DNA of 64,000 nucleotides, taken from positions 372,001 through 436,000 of the forward strand of contig NZ_JAUSTY010000001.1 in assembly GCF_030813115.1 (NCBI RefSeq). Reading direction: 5' to 3'. Every line of letters starts with the position of its first letter. Positions within the stretch are counted from its first letter, which is position 1. Origin of the DNA: Bacillus horti (GTDB lineage Bacteria > Bacillota > Bacilli > Caldalkalibacillales > JCM-10596). Under the pieces are notes generated by a model. It did not search any database, was not told where the DNA came from, and was given only the letters and a program-made list of their open reading frames with translations. Shown piece after piece: positions 52,614 to 62,300 of this stretch. A program made the position numbers and the translations under genes.

Positions 52614-52991
52614 CTATAAAGTCATCTCTGGAATACCCATAAATTCCAGAGCTTCTTCCAGGTTAGTAAAGGCTCTGATGCTCTCATACGTACCTGATTC
52701 TTTAGATAACCTGTTTAATTGCATTTTCAGCGTCACATTAGAAGCGATCGTTGCATTCTTCTCTACGTTCTCTGATACCCATTTCATTAATTCTCCCCAC
52801 ACCTCGTTTACTTCTGGCTTTGCTACTGTTTTAATGTTACTGTTATCGTTTAAAAACTTTGTAATATTTGGCTGAGATAGAGCCTTTTTAACTTCTGCAG
52901 CTTGCTGACTAGCTTCAGCCACAGTTTCTGCCATTTCATTGTACTTAAAGTAAAACACGTCCTTGTAAACTTTTGTTTCATATTTTGCCAT
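52614..52991 (-). CDS. Unknown soluble protein, probable chemoreceptor partner
   Basis: 125 residues, ATG 52991 after a strong AGGAGG. No signal peptide or membrane span. It is mixed alpha/beta with [20 protein letters not shown], two tryptophans (VWGELMKWV) and an ending [17 protein letters not shown] that resembles the last helix of SpoIIAA/STAS-like domains (AFNNLEEALEWL style). I cannot name a family. The stop is 19 bp before the chemoreceptor start, so they are co-transcribed. Confidence 0.75.
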   Translation of the reverse strand: MAKYETKVYKDVFYFKYNEMAETVAEASQQAAEVKKALSQPNITKFLNDNSNIKTVAKPEVNEVWGELMKWVSENVEKNATIASNVTLKMQLNRLSKESGTYESIRAFTNLEEALEFMGIPEMTL

Positions 52992-53071
52992 GTTTGTTGC
53001 CTCCTAATATTTTTAGTTTTTTGATAGGTTCATATAGTAATTAGCTATAAGACATGTTAATAAAACTTCTT

Positions 53072-53449
53072 TTATCCTTTGTTTTCTTCGTCGTAAACTT
53101 CCTTAAAGATAAACAAAGCATGGATCGCTTTTGGAAAGCCTGCATATGCACTACAATGATGAATTACTTCTAAAATTTCATCCTTAATCAGTCCTACGTT
53201 CAAAGCGGCTCTAAAGTGGTACGCTAATCCTCGTCCCACATCTCCCTGCGTGATAAGAGAAGAGAGGGTAATCAATGCCCGCTGCTTCAAATCTAAGCTA
53301 GGATGATCGTATACGTCTCCGTAACCAAATTCCAAAGCTAATTTAGCTAAACGTGGTGAAAATTTTTCAATCTCCTCCATAGAGCGTTTTCCTCTCTCAC
53401 CTGCTAGCTTTTCAATATTAGACCAGCCAATTTCTCTTTTTGTAGTCAT
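53072..53449 (-). CDS. Carboxymuconolactone decarboxylase / AhpD-like protein
   Basis: 125 residues of the CMD fold: LKQRALITLSSLITQGDVG and the active-site helix ILEVIHHCSAYAGFPKAIHAL. A single cysteine replaces the C-x-x-C of AhpD, as in the decarboxylase and unknown-function members, so peroxidase activity is unlikely. It follows the TPP enzyme by 92 bp on the same strand and may act on its product. Substrate unknown. Confidence 0.88.
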   Translation of the reverse strand: MTTKREIGWSNIEKLAGERGKRSMEEIEKFSPRLAKLALEFGYGDVYDHPSLDLKQRALITLSSLITQGDVGRGLAYHFRAALNVGLIKDEILEVIHHCSAYAGFPKAIHALFIFKEVYDEENKG

Positions 53450-53541
53450 TGTCTTCCTCCTCTAGTGTAGTTAGGTAGCACGTACTTTGCTAGAAAGGTT
53501 AGTATTTCTTTTTCATAGATTGCCTTCATAATAAACAGCTC

Positions 53542-55191
53542 TTACCCTCTTTGTAGAGTAGGAGGAATTTCGTCCTTCTTCACAAGAATTTCAATCACGA
53601 CTGGACCAGAGGCTTGTAACGCTTCCTTTGTCGCTGCCTCAATATCTTCTACTGTGGAACAACGATAGCCTTTAGCTCCCAGAGATTCAGCAAATTGAGC
53701 CACATGAATCTCCGTTTCATATCTCGTTCCCTCTGATCTCCCAAGGTTATGTAGCATGCCTTTGTCTACCATGTCTAGCATTCCGTTATTTAGGACGTAG
53801 AAAATAATATTCGCCTTTTGGCTAACTGCCGTTGATATCTCTGTACCATGCATGAACAAACAGCCATCTCCAGTAAAACACGCTATAGTCTGCTCTGGCT
53901 TAGCAAGCTTTGCTCCAATAGCAAAGCCAATGGCATGACCCATCGCTCCAAAAACATCATCAAAGAAAAATGTTCCTGCTTGACGAATATCAAAATGCTT
54001 AATGGCATAGAACGTGTGACTTCCATCGTCGCCATAAACAATCGTTTCATCCGGCAAATGCTCTCGCAGTACTTCCATTACAAAAGCTGCAGAAAGTCTT
54101 TCTCCTTCACTTTGTTGCTGTTTAACGGCATGACGTACATCGGCTTCCTTCTGAAGATAATCCATTAAATCAATCGTTATAGAAGGATTTGATGGATAAA
54201 GAGAAAGGAATTGCTGCAAATTGCGCTTTGCATCTCCCTGAACAAATACCGTTTCTACTGGCAAGGATTTACCTACAAAATCAGGATTGTAGTCAAACTG
54301 GATGACTCTCTTTGGATACATCGCTTCATTTAATCCGGCTAGTGACATGTCACTTAGCTTTGAGCCAATGACGATCATTACATCAGCTCCGTCTTTTAAG
54401 TACGCTGTGGCTGCTTCTGTTCCACCCAGTCCAAAGCTTCCTAAAGATAAGGGATGTGTACTTGGAAAAGTCCCTTTTCCTCCTGGCGTAGTCATGACCG
54501 GGACATTCCATTGCTCAGCTAAGGAACGAACTTCATCATAGGCTCCAGAAATGTGAACTCCCTTGCCCAATAACATGACGGGACGTTCTGCACGCCTTAG
54601 AGTGGCTTCTACCTGGTCAAAGCTTGTGGAAATGGTCTTGTCTTGCAGGTCTTGTAAAGGTAACTCAAAAGGTTCAATATCCTCTAGCAATACATCTAGT
54701 GGGATGGACAGATGTACAGGTCCCTTCTGTCCAGTTAACGCTTTTTGGAAGGCATGCTCTAAATAATACTTAAGGGCCTTCCCGCTTTCTACCTTTGCAC
54801 TGAAATTTGTAACAGGCTTAAATAACTCAACTAAATCAGTGCCAAACATACTTGAATCCTGCCCTAATGCTTTCCCTGTTTGGGTTAAAGGAGGATGCCC
54901 AGTGATAAAAAGTACTGGCGCATGAAACGCTTTTGCTTGACCCGCAGCTGTTATCAGGTTTGTGCCTCCTGGTCCTGAGGTTCCCATCGCAACAGCTAGG
55001 GTTTGATTTTGTAAGGCATATCCCGTTGCTATATAGCCAGCTCCACATTCATGACGAGCTAGCACAAATTCAATTCCTTGATCTTTCATTTCTAAGATGA
55101 GGGGGACGATCGGCTTTCCGGGTACACCAAAAACATACTGACAGCCTTTGCGCTTTAATTGCTGAACGAATGTAGCTGCTACCTTTGACAT
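53542..55191 (-). CDS. Thiamine diphosphate-dependent enzyme (acetolactate synthase-like)
   Basis: 549 residues from ATG 55191 (after GGAGAG). Three-domain ThDP enzyme: the catalytic glutamate in ARHECGAGYIATGYA, MGTSGPGGTNLI, and the ThDP motif CFTGDGCLFMHG...FYVLNN in the C-terminal domain. The FAD-binding details of true acetolactate synthase are not evident, and there is no regulatory subunit gene, so it is probably a 2-oxoacid decarboxylase or oxalyl/benzoylformate-type enzyme rather than IlvB. Paired with the CMD-family gene. Confidence 0.88.
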   Translation of the reverse strand: MSKVAATFVQQLKRKGCQYVFGVPGKPIVPLILEMKDQGIEFVLARHECGAGYIATGYALQNQTLAVAMGTSGPGGTNLITAAGQAKAFHAPVLFITGHPPLTQTGKALGQDSSMFGTDLVELFKPVTNFSAKVESGKALKYYLEHAFQKALTGQKGPVHLSIPLDVLLEDIEPFELPLQDLQDKTISTSFDQVEATLRRAERPVMLLGKGVHISGAYDEVRSLAEQWNVPVMTTPGGKGTFPSTHPLSLGSFGLGGTEAATAYLKDGADVMIVIGSKLSDMSLAGLNEAMYPKRVIQFDYNPDFVGKSLPVETVFVQGDAKRNLQQFLSLYPSNPSITIDLMDYLQKEADVRHAVKQQQSEGERLSAAFVMEVLREHLPDETIVYGDDGSHTFYAIKHFDIRQAGTFFFDDVFGAMGHAIGFAIGAKLAKPEQTIACFTGDGCLFMHGTEISTAVSQKANIIFYVLNNGMLDMVDKGMLHNLGRSEGTRYETEIHVAQFAESLGAKGYRCSTVEDIEAATKEALQASGPVVIEILVKKDEIPPTLQRG

Positions 55192-55410
55192 GAAAACTCT
55201 CCACACCCTTTTTTTCTTTCGTATTTTTCTATATTGCAGAATTAAGGACTTAACACTACTTTATATCGGACATATGAAGTAGAACTTTTATACTATTTTT
55301 GATAAAATTATGTAAAATTATCTAACAGAATTCCAAGTAGTTCCTCAGAATGCTTCTATTTGAAGGGAAATTGGACATGTGTCCGTAAATAAAAATTAAA
55401 AATAAAAAAA

Positions 55411-55442
55411 CCCCTAATTTTCTGTCTATTAACAGATCGGAG
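55411..55442 (-). terminator. Terminator of the 55513 gene
   Basis: On the minus strand CTCCGAT-CTGT pairs with ACAG-AAATT-GGGG (imperfect, wobble pairs), followed by TTTTTTTATTTTTAATTTTT. The remainder of 55207-55512 shows only the small palindrome GGACATGTGTCC (55372-55383). Confidence 0.65.
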
Positions 55443-55512
55443 TTTTTTTGTTATTTTTTGGTTAATTTATAGGTCTTTTTGTGAATTCTCCCCATTCATT
55501 GCTTGTTCTTGA

Positions 55513-56094
55513 TTATTTAAATGGTTTTAAATGCCATGGTTCAAGCTGACCAATTAAAGTGATATGCTTTTCCTCTTTTATGGCGTCTATTGTTCCGGTT
55601 GATATTTCTTCATGTGTGAGCCAGCGAGACTTTTCTTCCTCTTCAATGTAGCCTAACCAAACCTGTCTATATAGGCAATTTTCTAAATAAGGAACTGTCT
55701 TTTTAATTTCCTCAAGACTGTCTTTCTTAACTTCTTCTATATAGGAGTTACTTCCTTTCAAGTGAAAGCATTTCCATTGATTTGAAGAGTGTTGTTCAAT
55801 CTCTCCTAAAATGATTGCCGGAGCATTTTTCGCTTTGGAGTGAACCCACATAATAAGTAGCTCTATAGGCCCATTTCTTTGTATGGACTCCTTTACTTGT
55901 GCTCGCAGTTTCTTATCATCTAAGTAATCTACCTTTAGTCCCGAAACCCTTTCTGGTTGCTTGCTCTCAGCTTTCAGCCTTTCATGCTTACTAGAGTCTC
56001 TGCCTATAACGGATAAATGATAGCCTTCATCCACTAGCCATAAGCAGACGTCTGTTAGCATTCCTGTTCCTCCGACAACGAGCGCGTGCTTCAT
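55513..56094 (-). CDS. Short-chain dehydrogenase-like Rossmann protein
   Basis: 193 residues. NAD(P) motif ALVVGGTGMLTDVCLWLVDEGYHLSVIGRDSSKHERL at the N terminus. The catalytic YxxxK of classical SDRs is not seen (the region reads KGSNSYIEEVKKD), so enzyme activity is doubtful. It is shorter than classical SDRs (250) and may be an atypical binding protein. Single gene between terminators. Confidence 0.8.
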   Translation of the reverse strand: MKHALVVGGTGMLTDVCLWLVDEGYHLSVIGRDSSKHERLKAESKQPERVSGLKVDYLDDKKLRAQVKESIQRNGPIELLIMWVHSKAKNAPAIILGEIEQHSSNQWKCFHLKGSNSYIEEVKKDSLEEIKKTVPYLENCLYRQVWLGYIEEEEKSRWLTHEEISTGTIDAIKEEKHITLIGQLEPWHLKPFK

Positions 56095-56241
56095 GCTTTA
56101 GCTCTCCTTTCTATTCTATCTCTCTACTTATTGGGTACACACCTTATTTTACACATACCCTTATTTGCTAAAATTACACAGCAAATCTATTCATACATTG
56201 AGGGATTGAAGAAGTTTTAGTAATCCATATCTCCCATAAAA

Positions 56242-56282
56242 AAGCTAGTACATCTCTTACCACTTAGATGATGTACTAGCTT
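56242..56282 (-). terminator. Terminator of the amylopullulanase gene
   Basis: AAGCTAGTACATC (56242-56254) and GATGTACTAGCTT (56270-56282) form a 13-bp perfect stem with a 15-nt loop; the minus strand continues TTTTATGG. Confidence 0.9.
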
Positions 56283-56342
56283 GTGTTACCAATATTGTCA
56301 TTAGTTACATTAAATCAGGATAGAGTTCCTTGTACAGCCCTA

Positions 56343-59300
56343 CTAAAGATCAGTACCGATCAATTGAAATAGTATTTGGGCCACCTCTGCACGAGTGATT
56401 TCCCTCTTAGAATCTTTCTGATCGAGAGGAAGCTTTAGCTGGTCAGCACCACTGCTTCCTATGCTTAAATAGACTCTTTCTAGAATGGCATTTATTTCTT
56501 CATAGGACAGTGCTGAGTTAGGGTCAAACCGTTCATTTGTTCTTCCTTGTATCAAACCTGCCTCATAAGCGGCTGCAACAGATTCGGTATACCAGCTATG
56601 CTCTGAAACATCCGTAAAATTTAGAGCAGATGGGTTAGAAGAAGAAAGACCTAATACTCTTACTATAAGTGTAGTAAACTCTGCTCTTGTAAGTTTATGT
56701 TCAGGAGCAAAGGTATCCAGTGTAACTCCTTTAATGATCTGTCTAGCGGCAAGCTCTTGAATGGCAGCCGCGGCTTGATGCTCCACAGGTATATCAGCAA
56801 AATCCTTAGTGTATGACGCGACTATATACATGCTAAGATGCTTCACATCTCCCATTAAGACTTTATCCGAAGGTGAGTCGACATCTATCCCTTGCCCGAA
56901 TACATACTTGAGCTCCCCACTGTCATTTAGCTGATAGATTCCAGTAATATTTCTAGTCTCCTGTTGATCTTTATCAGCCTGTAGCTTAAGCACGATAGCT
57001 TCCCCTAACTCCTGAGCGGCATGTATGCTCCCATCCTTTGTAAAAATAGCTAAATGGATATCAAACGCTGCCCCTGCTTTTTGAAGCTGTGCTCCTTCAA
57101 GCCCACTAGCGCTTTGTAAAAGTGAATGCAGAGTAGTAGATTCCACCTCACTGATTTCTAGCACAATCTCCGCTTCATTTAACTCATCCTCTGTCACTAG
57201 CTGCTGTAATTGTAGAAGCACTCCACTCGGAATTTCTAAGGTTATCCCTGCTCCCTCAACGATTAGAGTGTGATTATTGTCAAAAGCTTCTGCTTTAGCT
57301 GGTAGGATTACCTTGTCTACTCCATCGTTAACCTTTACTCTAATGTTCCCTTCCTGATCAACCTTAGGATTAGCTATATATTGCTCATTAGGCTGACGAG
57401 AGTCAGTAGGGTTCTGGCCTCCAGTTTCTTGCTCTAAATTTTCATCTACTGGATCTGGATTTGGTTCAGGATTTGGTTTTGGACCAGGCTCTGATTCAGC
57501 ATTGGGCACTAAAATAACTGTGCCTCCTTGATCTCGATCAGGCAGCATGACAGTCAATTCACCTGCTCCATTCACTTCATACGTCTTATTATGAAAAACA
57601 TCTACCACCTCTGTTCCTTTAGCAAGGTCTGTGTGAAAAGTAACATCCTTAGCTTCTGTGTCAGTATTTAATCCGACATATATAGAATTTCCTTCATAAG
57701 CTCTTTGGAATAAGCTATATCCCTCTTCACTTCCTCCTGCAACTTGCTTTCTAGATCCTCTAGAAAAAATCTCGGAGTAATCTCCACGGATATTGAGCAG
57801 CTTGGAATAATGCTCTAGCAAATCCGCTTTTTCCTCTACTTTGTCCCATGGCATTGGTCTACGATTTTCACCTAGAATATCCTGATCAAAGTTAGCGTTC
57901 CTGCCAGAATGACCAAGCTCTTCTCCGTAATAGATAACAGGCTGACCTTTAGCCGTTATTTGTAGCGCGGCAGCGACCTTAAGCTTGCCTTCATCACCAT
58001 CTACATATTCACTTAAAAATCCATCCTCATCATGACTGCTTAGAAATTGACCTAATGTTGCTGTATTATCCATCTGTTCATTTCTGTACTGTAAATACTC
58101 CTCTACAGCATCAATATCTCCGTTCACAAACGCTTGTGCTTTATGTTTAAATGTGAAGTCTAGCAAACTATCCATTTGTCCACTACGTAAATAGCCATTT
58201 TGATTCGCTACATCATCTCCAAACGATTCTCCAATCAATTTAAATTCTGGCTGTACGGTCGTGAGTGCATTTTTAAACGCCTTCCAGGTGGTGGATTCCA
58301 CATGCTTGACTGTGTCTACACGGAAATAGTCTATCGTGTCTCCCCGATCTGTTCTAGCACGCTCTAGCCAGTCTACCTGCCACTGTATGATCTGCTCACG
58401 GACGGCTGGATTTTCCGTTTCGAAGTCAGGTAGTCCTGCAAGCTCTCCCGTTATGTCTCCACTTCCTGGTTCAGTACGAATAATATCTCTAAATCTTTCT
58501 TGATCCTCAGCTGTTGGAAAGTTTGTTACCTCATTAACATTTTCATCTGTTACCTTCATACCATATCCGGCATGATTGAGCACAACGTCTACCATTAGCT
58601 TTATCCCTCGATCATGGGCTTGATCAATAAGCTCCTTCAATGTATCTAAGTCTCCTAAGTGCTCATCAATTTTCGTAAAATCCTTAGCCCAATATCCATG
58701 ATAGGCATATTGATATTCCCAAGGCTGCCCTTCTCCAACATTAAAATCAATATTATCTACAATAGGTGTAATCCAAATTGTATTGATGCCTAATGCCTCT
58801 AAATAATCTAGCTTTTCAATAATCCCACGCAGGTCCCCACCATGATACGTTTCTAAATGAGTTGTATCATAGTTTTCACCGTTAGGGTTATCATTAGTTG
58901 GGTCGCCATTATAAAATCGATCCGTAAGCATAAAGTAAATCCTTGCTTCATCCCAATCAAAGTCCATCTCTGATTCGTACACCTTTGGCACAACGTTAAG
59001 CTGTGTTTTTGTTCGGTGAGAGTTCCCAAACTCATCGACAACAGTGATTGGAATCTCTTTTTGACCAGCACCTACTGAATTTTGAACAGCAATAGATTGG
59101 CTTAGCAGCTCCTTATCCAGCTCAACCTGAGCTTCACCACCTAACATCGTAAGGTCAGCATACACCTTAGAAATAGACGAACTGCCTTCACCGTCTACGT
59201 TTACAGTTAGTACGGCATTTTGATCATGATGAATCTCAGTAGGCAAGATGCTTGCTGAAACCTCTAGCTCAGGCTTACCATAGGTAACCTCTGAAACCCC

Positions 59301-62300
59301 ATTTCTAGTATTATACGGATCGGTTACCTCTTCCGTTTGCCCGGCTCGTGTAACAATAAACGTGTAGGGATATGTTCCCTCTTCTACTTCATGCCATGTG
59401 TAATAGAATCTTTCTGCCCCTTCATCATAAGACATCTCAAAGCTCTCTTCGTTTACCTGTAGCATGACTTCATCTATCGTTCCCATTTGATCATGACGAA
59501 ACAGCTCTGGATCACGATAATAGAAGGTAATACTACCATCATCAAGCACTGGCCCCTGCACAGAAGGTACCTGATTATATTGACTTTGTCCGCTTTGTAC
59601 CAAGACTTTGACAAAATCATCATTTGGATCTACTTGAATAAATCGATCTTCGTCCGTATCCTTTTGCTCCCAATCATTTAAGCGCACGATAAAGCCAATT
59701 CTTGTTACACCAGGAGCAATTTCAATATTAGCAACCGCTTTTCCATTTCTAACTTCCTCAAAATCAATTCGATCCTCCTGTACGCCAGTTCCCCAAACCC
59801 ATAAGTTCCATCCGTCATAATCTTGATTAGCTCGCTCGTACTGTAGCTGGATATAACGCTTGACGTAAGGCTTCACTTCTACTTGCCATATATCCTCAAT
59901 ATCTCCAGCTGAGGCATGAATATCAACTATACCTGCTGAAACTCCTGTTACCCTTCCAAATGCATTAACCTCAGCAATCTGAGAATTACCTGATGACCAT
60001 GTAACCTGAGGGTTTTGGATGAGCTGACCATGCTGATCCTTCACTTCTGCTCGCAGTTGGTTAGTCTGCCCCTCATAAAGAACAGGGTCTCCCTTGATCT
60101 CAATTTCTGTAGGTACTAGTCTTTCTACAAGAAGATTAGCTTCAGCTACAAGCTCTCCTGAGGTCACACGAATTCTTGTTTGACCATTACTCAAAGCTGT
60201 AATTCTCCCATGATTAGAGATCGTAGCTACAGAGCTATCGCTCGAATGCCAAGTCATCTCCTGATCTGTCAGTGGATTTCCTCTCTGATCCCTCACCGTT
60301 GCTTTAGCAGCTCGTTGCTGACCCACCTCTAAAGCAACTGTTCCAAGCTCAAGATCAATAGTAGCTGGAGTAGATGTATACTCACTAGCCTGATCATACA
60401 GCACCATCATGGATAAAGCTGGAACCGATACCTCGTTACCAGTAATTGTCTCTATAGTTTCCACACCTGCACGGTGGTCGTTCACGACCACGTTCCAGTC
60501 AGATGAGATGGCTGGTAGAGAAGCCGTTGAAGCCGTATTATTACCATTGTAGATCACCACAATATTTTGCCACGTATCTTGATTAGCAAAATCCTTTAAC
60601 GTAAACGCGACAATCTGTCCCTCCTGCTGATACACCTCAAGATTCTGTTCAATCTGTTCCTTTGTAGACATTCTGAACGCTGGATGCTTTTGACGCAATT
60701 CAATTAATCCTTGATAGTATTCATAAACCAGTGTAAATCTTGCTTTATTCTCCCACCGAATTTGGTTGACAGAGTCTGGACTTTTATAGCTATTATGGTC
60801 ACCATATTTACTTCTTAGAAGCTCATCTCCCGCATGAATAAAAGGTATTCCTTGTGATGTCAGCACAATTCCATTGGCAAGCAACGATCGACGAATGGTC
60901 TCATTAGCAAATAAATCAGCCTCGTCCACATATTTATAAGGGTCTGCCGCTGCCACCGCTTCGTCCACATTTCCACCATCTAGTAGCTCACCATCCAAAA
61001 TATTAAGGAAGCCTACATCATCCCTTAAGCCTTGAGTAGTAATGACCTTATCCCAAAGATTTAAGTTGTCATGAGCCGTCACATAGTTAATCGTTTCCGT
61101 CGGTCCGTCTGTAAAATCAGTAATCGCTCCACGCAGTCCTGTAACGATGCCTGACTCATGACCCGACTCACCCGTAGCGAAGCCTTTTCCAGCCCCATCA
61201 CTATCTCCTTTAATAGCCCCACGCAGGTGATCATTAAACACGGCAAAGTTTAATCCTTTTTGAGAGCCTTTCAGTGTCTGTTCCGTTAAAGGCGAGCTCC
61301 CACCAGTCCACGGCTCTCCATAGATAATTAGATTTGGATCAACTTGCTCATGTAGCTCCTGAGTCAATTCCTTCATTGTAGTTGTATCAATCAATCCCAT
61401 TAAATCAAAGCGAAACCCATCAATATTGTACTCTTCAGCCCAGTAGCGAACTGATTCCTTAATATATTTGCGTACCATAGGTCTTTCAGAAGCAATTTCA
61501 TTTCCTACTCCTGAGCCATTGGTAATAATCCCGGCATCATTGGTTCTGTAATAGTAGCCTGGCACAATGTTATTAAATGGACCATCCTCCACATTAAACG
61601 TATGGTTATAAACCACATCCATAATGACCCCTATCCCATTCTCATGAAGAGCCTGAACCATTTCTTTAAACTCTATAATTCTATTAGTAGGATCAGTTGG
61701 ATCGGTAGAATAGGAGCCTTCAGGTACGTTATAGTTCTGAGGATCATAACCCCAATTAAACTTATTCTCAGTAGAGTTAGGATCATTAACTGTTAGCTCA
61801 TTAACCGTTTTAAAATCATAGACAGGAAGTAAATGAACATGAGTCACACCTAGCTCCTTCAAATGATCTATTCCTAAGCTATTGCCCTGATCGTCCTGTA
61901 GTCCAGATTCAGTAAAAGCCTTATACTTCCCCTTATGCTCAATTTCTGATGCCACATCAACAGAAAAATCTCTGACGTGGAGCTCATAAATCACAGCATC
62001 CGTTGCTTGTACAAGTGTTGGCTTGCGATCCAGCTCCCACTGCTCCGGATTCGTTTGCTTTAAATCCACAATAGCCGTTCTTGCTCCGTTCGCTGCTACT
62101 GCTCTAGCATAAGGGTCTACAGCATATTCATCGGTCCCGTCTGCAAATGCCACATTATACATATAATAACGATCGCTTAGATCCCCATGAACAGTAGTTG
62201 ACCACACTCCCTGCTCATTTCGTTCCATGGCTACGGACTCTCCACCCGTATGATCTGTTACCTGCCCCTGTTCATTGAATTCTCCAGCGTCATCGTATAA

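Noticed and set aside
53072-53449. AhpD-type peroxidase
   Set aside because: The active-site C-x-x-C is reduced to a single cysteine (HCSAYAGFP), so only the broader CMD family is supported.
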